Of a stretch of 61,544 nt of DNA, positions 45,924 to 54,829 are shown piece by piece. The position numbers were made by a program, and so were the translations under genes. Positions within the stretch are counted from its first letter, which is position 1; each line of letters starts with the position of its first letter. The stretch spans positions 1-61,544 of the forward strand of contig DHPY01000066.1 in the NCBI GenBank assembly GCA_002411015.1. The letters run 5' to 3'. The stretch comes from Armatimonadetes bacterium UBA5352 (lineage in GTDB: Bacteria > Armatimonadota > Zipacnadia > Zipacnadales > UBA5352). The notes beneath the pieces are model-generated. The model did not search any database and was not told the origin of the DNA. It worked only from the letters and a program-made list of their open reading frames with translations.

Positions 45924-46613
45924 ATGAGACGTGGCTTCACGCTGATTGAGCTGCTCGTGGTGATCGCGATCATCGCGACCCTTGCCGCGATCCTCTTCCC
46001 GGTGTTTGCGCGAGCGCGGGAGAAGGCACGTCAGATCACCTGCGCGAGCAATCACAAGCAGATGGGGCTCGCGTTCTTCATGTACAACGCGGACTACGAT
46101 GAGACCTACGTGACGAACCCGGAATGGAAGATGAAGCTGCAGCCCTACATTAGGAGCACGCAGATCAACTACTGCCCGAGCCGCAGGACGAAGCCATGGG
46201 CGCCGGGTGAGGAGATGCCCTTCTACTACGGTCAGGGCTTCAACATCGGAGTGCCGGCGGGGATGGGCTCGGTGGTGGTGGCCGGGTTCGTGGGGCGGCC
46301 GGAGGCGCAGATCGCAGCACCGGCCTCGAAGATTCTCGTAGCTGAGTGGGATCGCTGCAACGCCGGCCCGCCGGTAGGCAATCGTGGCCTCTTCGCGGGC
46401 GGGGCGACCTGCTTCTGGGCCTGCACGCGCGTGCACAACGGTGGCTCGAACGTCCTCTTCGGGGACGGGCACGTGAAGTGGCTTTCCCCGGAGGTCTACC
46501 ACTCGACGATGGAGCGGGTGGATGCAGATGGCTACCCGGTGCCGCTGAGTGCGCAGCCGGTCGCGGAGAGCATCTGGCGAAGCTACTGGGACACGCAGTA
46601 TGGTGCATCGTGA
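45924..46613 (+). CDS. Type IV prepilin-like protein (DUF1559-type)
   Basis: 229 residues starting with a class III signal: MRRGFTLIELLVVIAIIATL, cleaved after Gly by prepilin peptidase, followed by FARAREKARQITCASN. Near the end GSNVLFGDGHVKWLS is the FxDGHVK block typical of this family. Several Cys (for example CPSRR, CFWACTR) may form disulfides outside the cell. CGGAGGTG is upstream. It lies 10 nt before the ECF S-component gene, so it may be co-transcribed with the transporter. Such minor-pilin-like genes are scattered in these genomes and their roles are mostly unknown. Confidence 0.93.
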   Translation: MRRGFTLIELLVVIAIIATLAAILFPVFARAREKARQITCASNHKQMGLAFFMYNADYDETYVTNPEWKMKLQPYIRSTQINYCPSRRTKPWAPGEEMPFYYGQGFNIGVPAGMGSVVVAGFVGRPEAQIAAPASKILVAEWDRCNAGPPVGNRGLFAGGATCFWACTRVHNGGSNVLFGDGHVKWLSPEVYHSTMERVDADGYPVPLSAQPVAESIWRSYWDTQYGAS

Positions 46614-46623
46614 GGGGTCGCTG

Positions 46624-47223
46624 ATGGGTGCGCAGGCGCTCGGGAAGCAGGGGCCGACGGTCGCCGAGGAGGTCGCGCGGGCGCGTGAGCTGAGCCTCGG
46701 AGGTCTTTTCATCGCGCTCGGCATCGTCATCCCGATTGCGCTCCACGCGCTGGGCGGCGGGAAGCTCGGGTCGACCTTGCTGCCGATGTACCTCCCAGTG
46801 CTCGCCTGCGCGATGCTCGTGTCGGCGCCGATCGCTGCGGCGGTCGGGCTGCTGACGCCCGTCCTCTCATCAGCGCTCACAGGCATGCCGCCGATCCTGC
46901 CCGTGCTGCCGCTGATGGTGGCGGAACTGACGCTGATGGCCTTGATCGGCAGCCTGCTGCATCGGAGGCTGAAGCTGCACGCGCTCCCGGCGGTGGCGCT
47001 GGCGCTGCTTGCCGGGCGGGTGGTGATGGGCCTGATGGCGGCGCTGCTGGTGGCCGCGCTGCCGGCGGGGCTGCAGGAGAGCCTGCCGCCGATCATGCGC
47101 ACTCCCGTCACGTATGTGCTGGCGGCGACCGTGGCGGCGCTCCCGGGCCTGGCGCTGCAGATCGTGGCGGTGCCGTCGGTGGTGGCGCTCGTGGAGCGCA
47201 GGCGCGGGCGCACGGTGGGCTGA
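46624..47223 (+). CDS. ECF transporter S (substrate-binding) component, substrate unknown
   Basis: 199 residues with about six membrane segments. The block LGSTLLPMYLPVLACAMLVS and the following VGLLTPVLSSALTGMPPILP resemble PF12822 S components. It lacks the N-terminal Met-His-Ile-x-Asp/Glu sequence of CbiM/NikM, whose His binds Ni or Co, so it is not a recognised Ni/Co S component. The ATG at 46624 has GAGGGG 6 nt upstream. It is followed by the T and A components in an operon, and nikR lies 0.8 kb upstream. A vitamin or a metal chelate are both possible. Confidence 0.75.
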   Translation: MGAQALGKQGPTVAEEVARARELSLGGLFIALGIVIPIALHALGGGKLGSTLLPMYLPVLACAMLVSAPIAAAVGLLTPVLSSALTGMPPILPVLPLMVAELTLMALIGSLLHRRLKLHALPAVALALLAGRVVMGLMAALLVAALPAGLQESLPPIMRTPVTYVLAATVAALPGLALQIVAVPSVVALVERRRGRTVG

Positions 47224-47225
47224 GG

Positions 47226-47954
47226 ATGCTCTCGCACGACCTGATGGACGCCTGGACGCACCTCCACTCGCCCGTGCATCGGCTGGATGCGCGGGTGAAA
47301 CTGGTCTGCGCCGTGGTCGTCGTGCTCGGCATCGTGATGGTGCCGGTGGCGCACAACGACCTGCTGCTGGCCTACGCGACGCTGCTCGTGGCGGCGAGCT
47401 CGCTGTCCATGCTTCCGGCGCGCTGGATCCTCGGTCGCCTCGCGATCGTGGCGCCCTTCCTGCTGCTCGGCACGGTCGCCGCAGTCCTGTTGCCGTCGCC
47501 GGAGGCCCTGCCGCTGTGGGTGTCGCTTGGCGGCAAATGCCTCCTGTCGCTCCTCACGGCGGTGCTGCTCGCCGGCACGACCACCTCTGCGGAGCTTCTC
47601 CGCGGCGCACAGGCGCTGCACATCCCACGCACCCTCATAGCCCTCAGCGGCTTCGCGATCACGTACATCGCGGTGCTGGCTGATGAGGCCGGGCGGATGA
47701 TCACGGCGATGCGCAGCAGGGGCCGTGTGCGCGGGACCGTGCGCAGGCTGCGGGTGGGTGGTTCGCTGATCGCGTCGCTGATGGCGCGGGCTGCCGAGCG
47801 CGCGGAGCGGATCGCGCTGGCGATGGTCTCACGCGGCTACCGCGGCACGATGCCGATGCTGGCGCAGGAGCGCGTGCCGGCGGCGCAGTGGGCGGTCGTG
47901 GTCGCCATCGCCGCGATCGCGGGCGCAGTGGCATGGGCGGGGTGGAGCGCATGA
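47226..47954 (+). CDS. ECF transporter T component (CbiQ-like)
   Basis: 242 residues with about five membrane segments and the CbiQ start HRLDARVKLVCAVVVV. The coupling helices carry AMRSRGRVRGT and MVSRGYRGT, the two Ala/Ser-Arg-Gly motifs that contact the ATPases. Starts 2 nt after the S component and overlaps the ATPase gene by 4 nt (ATGA). Confidence 0.88.
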   Translation: MLSHDLMDAWTHLHSPVHRLDARVKLVCAVVVVLGIVMVPVAHNDLLLAYATLLVAASSLSMLPARWILGRLAIVAPFLLLGTVAAVLLPSPEALPLWVSLGGKCLLSLLTAVLLAGTTTSAELLRGAQALHIPRTLIALSGFAITYIAVLADEAGRMITAMRSRGRVRGTVRRLRVGGSLIASLMARAAERAERIALAMVSRGYRGTMPMLAQERVPAAQWAVVVAIAAIAGAVAWAGWSA

Positions 47955-48676
47955 GCGACCCGGTCCTGCTGGAGGTCGCTGATCTGCGCTTCGGCTGGCC
48001 GAGCGGCGAGGAGGCGCTGCGGGGGGTCTCGCTGGCGCTCGCGGAGGGGGAGACGCTCGCCCTGATCGGCCGCAATGGGGCGGGCAAGTCCACGCTGCTG
48101 CTGCACCTCAACGGGATCCTGCACGGGACACGGGCGGTGCGGGTGCGTGGCACCCCGGTTGAGGACTGGCCGGCGGATGAGCTGCGCGCGACCGTCGGGC
48201 TGGTCTTCGAGGACCCGCGCGATCAGCTTTTCATGCCAACAGTGCTTGAGGACGTGTCGTTTGGGCCGCTGAACCTGGGCCTTCGCAGCGAGCAGGCACG
48301 GGAGCGCGCGCTGAGTGTGCTCGCGGGCGTGGGTGCGGAGGGGCTCGCGGACCGGGCGCCGCACCACCTCTCCGCGGGGCAGATGCGCCGGGTGGCGCTG
48401 GCGACGGTGCTGGCGATGGAGCCGGAACTGCTGGTGATCGATGAGCCGGTGATGGCGCTCGATCCGGAGGGCCGGGAGGCGATCATCGCGCTGCTGGCGA
48501 GCCTGCCGCAGGCCAAGATCATTGCGACGCACGACCTGGCGCTGGTGGGTGAGCTGTGCGACACGGTGGCGGTGATGGACGCAGGGCGCATCCACGCGAC
48601 CGGTCCCGTGGGGGAGATCCTGCGCGATGGGGGGCTGCTAAGGGCGCATGGGCTGAGGGCGCCGCGGAACGGCTGA
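47951..48676 (+). CDS. ECF transporter ATP-binding component (CbiO-like)
   Basis: 241 residues with all ABC motifs: Walker A GRNGAGKST, Q-loop in VFEDPRDQLFM (CbiO type), signature LSAGQMRRVALA, Walker B LLVIDEP and H-loop ATHDL. It has the FGPLNLGL sequence typical of the CbiO/EcfA group. There is one ATPase gene, implying a homodimer, as in dedicated (group I) systems. This favours a system with its own S component rather than a shared module. Confidence 0.9.
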   Translation: MSDPVLLEVADLRFGWPSGEEALRGVSLALAEGETLALIGRNGAGKSTLLLHLNGILHGTRAVRVRGTPVEDWPADELRATVGLVFEDPRDQLFMPTVLEDVSFGPLNLGLRSEQARERALSVLAGVGAEGLADRAPHHLSAGQMRRVALATVLAMEPELLVIDEPVMALDPEGREAIIALLASLPQAKIIATHDLALVGELCDTVAVMDAGRIHATGPVGEILRDGGLLRAHGLRAPRNG

Positions 48677-49059
48677 CCTCTCGCCCCCAACGCTTTCTCC
48701 CTTGCGGACATGCGTTACGCGCGTCTTCGCCCGGCGCAGTCGCTGCTGTTGTTGTGGAGGAACCTCCCACGGCGCCACACGGCAGCCCTCGCGGGTCCCT
48801 CCAGGACGGCATACAGCCCATCTACGGCCACTTCACAGATGTGCGTAGTGCATGGGTCGCTGAGGGAGGCTGCTGCCCGGCGTGGTCGCGCAACCGCTGC
48901 CAGTGGGCGGTCGCGTAGGTGAAGATGCTCACGCCCATGCGGAACGCGGGCTCGCGGGCCTCAGGCCGCGCCCACTCGCCTGTGCCCTCCCAGCAGTCCC
49001 CGTCGTCGTTGCGGGAGGAGATCGTGATGGCGGTGAGGGCGACGGTGGCGTAGCGGCGC
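48677..49059. other. Intergenic region with a possible coding remnant
   Basis: No complete gene is supported. On the minus strand, 48822-49060 can be read as a coding-like segment (including SSRNDDGDCWEGTGEWARPE and FRMGVSIFTYATAHWQRLR) with no good start; it is not in the same frame as a standard gene and may be the remnant of a lost one. No terminator with T-tract was seen after the transporter operon. Confidence 0.4.
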
Positions 49060-50991
49060 TCAATCGAGCAGCAGCCAGACCGGGCTCGCCCAGGCCATCT
49101 GTCCGTCGGACTGCAGGACGCGCAGATAGTAGAAGACGAAGCGTGGCTGCCCCTCGTCCACCGGCTCGAGGGCGAGCGGCTCCAGGGGCTCATCGTCGGT
49201 CCACTCCAGCGTCAACTCTGAACTCTGGGGCCGCAGTGAGTGCACGACCTCATTGTTCCGCAGCACCTCGACCTGCGCGAGCCGCGCCGAGCCCGCGATG
49301 AAGCCCTCGATCCTCCGCGACTGCGTGAGCTCAGGGTGCCTCGCCACCTCGACTTCATCGCCCATGAACGCGTCGGACACCCGGAAAAGCACCACGATGC
49401 GCGCGCCGGTGGTGGCGTAGGTGTGCCGGTAGTGCATCGCCTGGAAGATGGCCTCGCGCGTCAACTCCGGCGCCCAGACGCCCATCAGGCCATCGGCATA
49501 GCGGAAGGGCTCGGGGCCGGTCTTCACCGGATCGCCCGGGTGGCCGAGGTGGTCGTCGCCGCCGCCGACGAAGCCCAGCCGCCGGCCCATCGCGAGCGCG
49601 CGCTGCACGAATCCGGACGCGACCTCGCCGCTGTCCATTGGGGCATCGGTGAAGCCGCCCTGTGGCGAGCCTGCCGGGCGGATCGGGTAGGGGTTGCCCT
49701 GGTGGACGGAGCACTCGGAGCTGCCCCACGCGGAGTAGATCTCGACGAGCCGCTCGATCTGCGGATCGTGCTGGGAGAAGTCGCAGAAGTTCCCGTTCGA
49801 GGCGGTGTGGTGCGGGATGACGATCGCGCGGCAGTCGCACTCATGCAGCGCGCCAGACAGCTCCGGAGGCGACGGGTAGTGCTCGTCGCCTGAGCGGTAC
49901 ATCGGCAGGTCATCGCGGTCGTAGTACACGTTGCGGTCGCCGTCACCGTTGCGCCGCCACTTCGCCCACTCGTATCCGAGCAGCGTCGCGAACTGTCCCG
50001 GATCGTTCGCCTCCCGCGTCACCCGCTGGATGGTCTTCCAGTCCTCGTCGCTGGTCTCGTAGTCGTGGTCGTGATCGCCGACCGCACCGAAGTCGAGGCG
50101 GTTGTCGTCGCGCATGCAGGCGTAGTAGTCCTCTACCGTGCCGACGCCGTCGGAGAGGCCGGTGTGCCCGTGGATGACGCCGAAGAAGAGCTGCGACTGG
50201 TCGTGGCGGGTGATGAGGATGGGGTTCGACACATACTTGATGTCGCTGATGCCGTCTACCGCGATGATGCGCACGAGCCCGCGACTGAAGGCCTTGAAGC
50301 CGCCGACGGTCATCACGCCGCCCGGCCCCTCGAAGTTCACGCTCTCCGGCCCCGTGACGAGGTCCGGGTCGCTCACCTCGATATCGAACTCGCCGATGTA
50401 GAGGGAGGCCACGTTGCCCTCGACGTCCTCGGCCTTGAGCAGGATGCTGAACTCCTTGCCCGCGGGGACCGTCGCGGGCGCGATGACCCGGATGCTGTCC
50501 ATTGGCCCGCCGCTGATGCTGATGGTGGTGGAGCCGACCTTCCGGAGGCGCTGCTCGCCGGCCTCTGCCACGCAGACCTCCACGGCCTTCGCGGGCTGAG
50601 AGAAGCTCTGCGGCGTTGCGCCGCCGCCTCCCTGGGAGGTGTCGCCGAGGATGACCGTCACCTCGTCGCCCTCGCGCAGCGGCGCATCAGTCACGGTGAG
50701 ATCCACCGCGGCCCCACGGAACTGCTCGGGAGTGGGGACAGTGGCGACCACCGATGCCGCGCCGGTGCAGCGCGCGGTCACGTACTCGCGCGCGCGTGGA
50801 TTGACCACCTGCGGGCGCGTCCAGTCGCTCGGGTTGCCCCGAGTGCCGCTGAGGACGATGCGCACCACACCACCCTCGGGCACGCAGAGACCGCTGAGGG
50901 TGATGGTCCAGGTGCCCGGAACCGCGGCCATGGCCTCCGGTGGCTCGATGCTCGCGCGGAATGCGTCCGGCTGAGGGGCGTCATCTGTCAT
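49060..50991 (-). CDS. DUF3604 (PHP-like) domain protein
   Basis: 643 residues. The DUF3604 part (about 270-560) resembles PHP-family metallohydrolases: FFGVIHGHTGLSDGVGTVED, FGAVGDHDHDYE, VIPHHTAS and GGGDDHLG supply clustered His and Asp. The N-terminal 250 residues are beta-rich (for example TWTITLSGLCVPEGGVVRIV), and a beta-rich C-terminal part follows. The substrate is unknown; the family is often near carbohydrate genes. No signal peptide. The ATG at 50991 has no clear ribosome binding site, so the start is uncertain; it lies 82 nt after recD2 on the same strand and may be read with it. Confidence 0.85.
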   Translation of the reverse strand: MTDDAPQPDAFRASIEPPEAMAAVPGTWTITLSGLCVPEGGVVRIVLSGTRGNPSDWTRPQVVNPRAREYVTARCTGAASVVATVPTPEQFRGAAVDLTVTDAPLREGDEVTVILGDTSQGGGGATPQSFSQPAKAVEVCVAEAGEQRLRKVGSTTISISGGPMDSIRVIAPATVPAGKEFSILLKAEDVEGNVASLYIGEFDIEVSDPDLVTGPESVNFEGPGGVMTVGGFKAFSRGLVRIIAVDGISDIKYVSNPILITRHDQSQLFFGVIHGHTGLSDGVGTVEDYYACMRDDNRLDFGAVGDHDHDYETSDEDWKTIQRVTREANDPGQFATLLGYEWAKWRRNGDGDRNVYYDRDDLPMYRSGDEHYPSPPELSGALHECDCRAIVIPHHTASNGNFCDFSQHDPQIERLVEIYSAWGSSECSVHQGNPYPIRPAGSPQGGFTDAPMDSGEVASGFVQRALAMGRRLGFVGGGDDHLGHPGDPVKTGPEPFRYADGLMGVWAPELTREAIFQAMHYRHTYATTGARIVVLFRVSDAFMGDEVEVARHPELTQSRRIEGFIAGSARLAQVEVLRNNEVVHSLRPQSSELTLEWTDDEPLEPLALEPVDEGQPRFVFYYLRVLQSDGQMAWASPVWLLLD

Positions 50992-51073
50992 GGCGATCAA
51001 CCGCCTGGTGAGTGGGTGGATGTCGAGATTGACTTCGCCGGGGGAGGCCCGGTGGCCTGCGCGACGGGGCGCG

Positions 51074-53302
51074 TCATATCTCCATCGCACGCTGCGCGCC
51101 CTCGATCGGGGCCGTGCCGCGCAGCCGCTCCGCGAGGCGCGTGTAGCGGCGCTGCTCCTCGGTGTTAAGGGCCGCGCGCATCACGCCCGCGGAGTTGCCG
51201 ACAATCACTGCGAGCTTCTGCGCACGCGTGAGGCCCGTGTAGAGCAGGTTTCGGCGCAGCATGATGTAGTGCGTGGAGTGCATCACGATGATCGCGCAGG
51301 GATATTCGCTGCCCTGCGACTTATGGATGGTCATCGCGTACGCGAGCTGAAGCTGGTTGATGTCCTGCTGATCGTAGTTGACGAGGAGGTCGTCGAAGAT
51401 GACGCTGACGACGCGATCCTGGACGTTGATCCGCGCGACCCGGCCGATCTCCCCGTTGAAGACGTCCTTGTCGTAGTTGTTGACAGCCTGCAGCACGCGA
51501 TCGCCCTCGCGCAGCACTGCGTCCGCCCCGTGGCGCACCTGCGCCTTGCGCGGGCTCTCCGGGTTGAGCGCCGCCTGCAGCCGCCGGTTCAGCTCCGCGA
51601 CCCCCAGCGGCCCGCGGTGCATCGGCGTGATGACCTGAACGTCATCAGGCCGCAGGCCTCTCTTCGGCAGCTCAGTCGTCGCAAGCCGGACCACGTAATC
51701 CGCGCCCCGCTCCGCCTCCTTCGCGTGGATGAAGAGGCAGTTTTCGTCGCGCGCCTCCCGCCACGGCACGAGCAGCGGCTTCTCATCGTGGATCAGCCGG
51801 TGCGCGTTCTCCACGATCAGCGACTCCCGGGCCTGCCGAAAGATCTCCGTCAGCTCGAAGACCGGCACCGAGCCGGAGGCGACGAGGTCGCGGAGGAAGT
51901 TCCCCGGGCCCACGCTCGGGAGCTGATTCGCGTCGCCGATGAAGATGATCTGCGCATCCTGCGGGATCGCGCGGAGCAGGTCGCGAACCAGCGGGAGATC
52001 CACCATCGAGCTTTCATCGATGACCAGCGTGTCGGCCTCGATCGGCTCGTCCTCGTTCTTCGTGAAGCGGCCCTTGAACGGGTCGTAGGCGAGCAGGCGG
52101 TGGATCGTGGAGGCATCCGCGCCGGCGAGTTCGGACATGCGCTTCGCGGCGCGACCGGTCGGCGCCGCGAGTTTCACATCGCGCCCCAGCGCCTTGCAGG
52201 CGTTGACGACCACCCGCACAATCGTAGTCTTGCCGGTGCCCGGGCCGCCGGTGATCACCGTCAGCCGCTCGGCCAGCGCACCCGCGACCGCCTCCGCCTG
52301 CCGGCGCGAGAGCACGACGCCCGCAAGCTCGCCTCTGCGCGCCAGCCAGGCCCGCGTCTGCTCGGCTGAGGGCGCGCCCGCAACGGTCTCCGAGGCAAGC
52401 TCAAGCACCCGGCGCGCCACCTCCCGCTCGTTCTCGAGGAACTCCGGCAGGTAGACCGCCCGCCCCCAGCCCGCCTGCTCGATCGCGACCTCACCGGCGT
52501 CCTCAAGCTGCTCCAGCGCCGGCGGGAGAAGCTCGCGCTCAACATGCAGCAGCCGCTCCGCCACCTCTAGCAGCAGATCGGCCGGCAGGAACAGGTGCCC
52601 CTCATCGGTGGCCTTGTGGAGGCAGTAGACGAGACCGGCCTGCAGGCGCATCGGGTCGCGCTCGTCGATCCCGACGGAGCGGGCGATGCGGTCGGCGGTC
52701 GCGAAGCCCACGCCGCGGATGCGCCGCGCGAGCACGTAGGGGTCGGTCTCCAGCACCTCGATCGTGCGGTCGCCGAAGGTCGAGGCGATGCGCGCGCCGA
52801 TCGCCCCACCCATCCCATGCTCGTGCAGAAAGAGCAGTACCTCACGCATCCGTGCCTCATGCTTCCACGCGCGGGTGAGTGTCTCCGCGCGCTTGCGGCC
52901 GATTCCCTCGACCTCACGGACGCGCTCGGGCTGCTCGTCGAGGACGCGGATCGTGTCCTCGCCGAAGTGCTCCACGAGGCGCTTCGCGTAGACTTTGCCG
53001 ATGCCCTCGACCTTGCCGGAGGAGAGGTAGCTGATGAGCGCTTCGGTGGAGGAGGGGCGGATAAGCTGGTAGCTCTCGAAACGGAACTGGCGGCCATACT
53101 TGGCGTCCGTGACCCACTCGCCGAAGACGCGCAGGTTCTCGCCCGACTCCGGCTGCGCGACGCTGCCGACGCAGGTGACCTTGCGCGTGCCGCAGCGCAG
53201 GTGCATCACGGAGAAGCCGCTCTCGGGGGCGTGGAAGACCACGCGCTCGATGCAGCCCTCGAGTGCATGGGCGTCTTCAGGCGGCTGTCGCTGATCTGCC
53301 AT
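51074..53302 (-). CDS. recD2: ATP-dependent RecD2-type DNA helicase
   Basis: A 5'-3' superfamily 1B helicase for recombination or repair, not part of a RecBCD complex. 742 residues: an N-terminal OB-like region (LEGCIERVVFHAPESGFSV), helix-hairpin-helix repeats (KVEGIGKVYAKRLV, REVEGIGRKRAETL), Walker A GGPGTGKTT (around K358), Walker B VIDESSM, GDANQLPSVGPG, TEIFRQ and the C-terminal AMTIHKSQGSEY and YTGLTRAQKLAVIVG. The first 98 or so codons are duplicated at 54378-54645. No recB or recC is nearby, as expected for this subfamily. Confidence 0.96.
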   Translation of the reverse strand: MADQRQPPEDAHALEGCIERVVFHAPESGFSVMHLRCGTRKVTCVGSVAQPESGENLRVFGEWVTDAKYGRQFRFESYQLIRPSSTEALISYLSSGKVEGIGKVYAKRLVEHFGEDTIRVLDEQPERVREVEGIGRKRAETLTRAWKHEARMREVLLFLHEHGMGGAIGARIASTFGDRTIEVLETDPYVLARRIRGVGFATADRIARSVGIDERDPMRLQAGLVYCLHKATDEGHLFLPADLLLEVAERLLHVERELLPPALEQLEDAGEVAIEQAGWGRAVYLPEFLENEREVARRVLELASETVAGAPSAEQTRAWLARRGELAGVVLSRRQAEAVAGALAERLTVITGGPGTGKTTIVRVVVNACKALGRDVKLAAPTGRAAKRMSELAGADASTIHRLLAYDPFKGRFTKNEDEPIEADTLVIDESSMVDLPLVRDLLRAIPQDAQIIFIGDANQLPSVGPGNFLRDLVASGSVPVFELTEIFRQARESLIVENAHRLIHDEKPLLVPWREARDENCLFIHAKEAERGADYVVRLATTELPKRGLRPDDVQVITPMHRGPLGVAELNRRLQAALNPESPRKAQVRHGADAVLREGDRVLQAVNNYDKDVFNGEIGRVARINVQDRVVSVIFDDLLVNYDQQDINQLQLAYAMTIHKSQGSEYPCAIIVMHSTHYIMLRRNLLYTGLTRAQKLAVIVGNSAGVMRAALNTEEQRRYTRLAERLRGTAPIEGAQRAMEI
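52996..53263. repeat. 268-bp direct repeat, copy A (in recD2)
   Basis: Identical, apart from one base (A at 53023, C at 54405), to 54378-54645, in the same orientation, 1382 bp away. It covers codons for residues from LEGCIER to VEGIG of RecD2. Confidence 0.95.
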
Positions 53303-53405
53303 GGGCCTGCCCAGTTCGCTTCAGAGGGCAAACAAACCTCTGTGATGATCCCAACCGGCGCACGAAGGCTCGGGTGAACGGGGATGCTCCCTTCGGCGAG
53401 GATTG

Positions 53406-53419
53406 CTGCATGAATGCAG
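53406..53419. promoter_or_regulatory. Palindrome in the recD2-prepilin intergenic region
   Basis: CTGCAT-GA-ATGCAG is a perfect 14-bp inverted repeat between divergent genes and may be a regulator site. No convincing -35/-10 pair was seen for either gene. Confidence 0.3.
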
Positions 53420-53522
53420 GGCTTGGGTTAAATCACCGCCACAACAGAGGGAGGCGGGCACTCTCTACGGAACTGTCGCCTGTCTCTTTGCAGGCGTGGT
53501 ACGATTCTCAGGAGGTATCGAA

Positions 53523-54191
53523 ATGCGCAAAGGTTTTACCCTCATCGAGTTGCTGGTGGTCATCGCGATCATCGCGATCCTCGCGGCGATTCTGTTTCCC
53601 GTGTTCGCCCGGGCGCGGGAAAAGGCTCGGCAGGCAAGCTGTTTGAACAACGTCAAGCAACTCGCGCTGTCGATCAGCATGTACGCACAGGACTACGATG
53701 ATAAGCTGGTTCCGTCGCGTGGCAAGACCGCTTCAGGTGCATGGTGCGTCTGGACGGTGTACACTGAGCCCTACCGCAAGAACGACGCAATCCTGACGTG
53801 CCCAACCGGCCTCGGCAAGTACGCATGGGGCAAGTGTGACTACGGCCTGAATCGCGACACATTCACCGAGGTCTCGTACGGTGCCGCTGCTTGTGGGCTC
53901 TCGGAGGTGCAGTATCCGGCCGAGACGGTTGCTGTCGCCGACAGCTCGACTACCGGCAGCACGGCCGACGGCTGGACCTACTCCTACTCGTGGCGCTGCG
54001 GCGGAGACCACCGGCCGGAGCGTTTCATCCCACAGCGGCACAACGGTGGGGCGAACCTCTCGTTCGTGGACGGTCACGCCAAGTGGCATACCGTCAAGTT
54101 GGATCCGAACTCCACGTACGTGGGCCCCGTCCCCTACACTGTCCCGCTGAACGACGTCGCGTGGAGTCCCAGCGGTCACCCGATCCACTGA
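53523..54191 (+). CDS. Type IV prepilin-like protein (DUF1559-type)
   Basis: 222 residues with the class III signal MRKGFTLIELLVVIAIIAIL and FARAREKARQASCLNNVKQL, the hallmark sequence of these pseudopilins. The C-terminal part has RHNGGANLSFVDGHAKWH. Cys pairs (CPTGLG, KCDYG, AACG) may form disulfides. AGGAGG lies 7 nt before the ATG at 53523. It is flanked by the two copies of the recD2 5' repeat and followed by its own strong terminator, so it is a self-contained transcription unit. Confidence 0.94.
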   Translation: MRKGFTLIELLVVIAIIAILAAILFPVFARAREKARQASCLNNVKQLALSISMYAQDYDDKLVPSRGKTASGAWCVWTVYTEPYRKNDAILTCPTGLGKYAWGKCDYGLNRDTFTEVSYGAAACGLSEVQYPAETVAVADSSTTGSTADGWTYSYSWRCGGDHRPERFIPQRHNGGANLSFVDGHAKWHTVKLDPNSTYVGPVPYTVPLNDVAWSPSGHPIH

Positions 54192-54217
54192 GGCCGCGTG
54201 AAGTAAGGAACGCACAC

Positions 54218-54250
54218 GGGGCGCCCCAATCAGGGCGCCCCTTTCTTTTG
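54218..54250 (+). terminator. Intrinsic terminator after the prepilin gene
   Basis: Arms GGGGCGCCC (54218-54226) and GGGCGCCCC (54233-54241), 6-nt loop, then TTTCTTTT. Confidence 0.88.
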
Positions 54251-54377
54251 GGTGCGAAGCAGGAGCATCGGTTCTGGGTTGTGCAAGTTCCTCTGTTGCT
54301 CAGGCAGGTACTCGTGTACAGGTTTGCGAACATTCTCATGTGCCCAGTGATCGAGCGGAGCAATGGCAGCTTGTTCG

Positions 54378-54684
54378 TGCCGATGCCCTCGACCTTGCCG
54401 GAGGCGAGGTAGCTGATGAGCGCTTCGGTGGAGGAGGGGCGGATAAGCTGGTAGCTCTCGAAACGGAACTGGCGGCCATACTTGGCGTCCGTGACCCACT
54501 CGCCGAAGACGCGCAGGTTCTCGCCCGACTCCGGCTGCGCGACGCTGCCGACGCAGGTGACCTTGCGCGTGCCGCAGCGCAGGTGCATCACGGAGAAGCC
54601 GCTCTCGGGGGCGTGGAAGACCACGCGCTCGATGCAGCCCTCGAGACTCTCACGAGCTTTGGCCGGCTGGTTGGTATCGCCCAT
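54378..54684 (-). pseudogene. Truncated duplicate of the recD2 5' end
   Basis: Starting at the ATG at 54684, the frame encodes MGDTNQPAKARES, then about 89 residues identical to RecD2 from LEGCIER to VEGIG with one substitution (S to A), then switches to unrelated sequence (TNKLPLLRSITG). The helicase motifs are all missing, so no activity is expected. The first 13 residues differ from those of the full gene (MADQRQPPEDAHA), so the duplicate has its own start region. The matching DNA is 54378-54645. Confidence 0.88.
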
Positions 54685-54829
54685 AGCAGCCCGGGTTTCG
54701 CGCCTGCGCCCGTCATCACCTCCGGCGCCAGCGCCGCCTTAACCAGCGCACGAGAATTCCTTGCAGGAATGTCTCGCGTTCAGTCGAAGGTATTCTGGAC
54801 GGGAGAAGTCCATAATACGAGAAGCGGCG

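Noticed and set aside
46624..47223. Calling the S component CbiM or NikM
   Set aside because: The N-terminal Met-His-Ile metal-binding sequence is absent and the core blocks look PF12822-like.
45432..47621. A 729-codon open frame on the minus strand
   Set aside because: It lies opposite nikR, a prepilin gene and transporter genes that are clearly real; its product is low-complexity Arg/Ala/Ser without domains. Long antisense frames are expected at this GC content.
54378..54684. A functional second recD2 gene
   Set aside because: The frame leaves RecD2 homology after about 100 residues, before any helicase motif.
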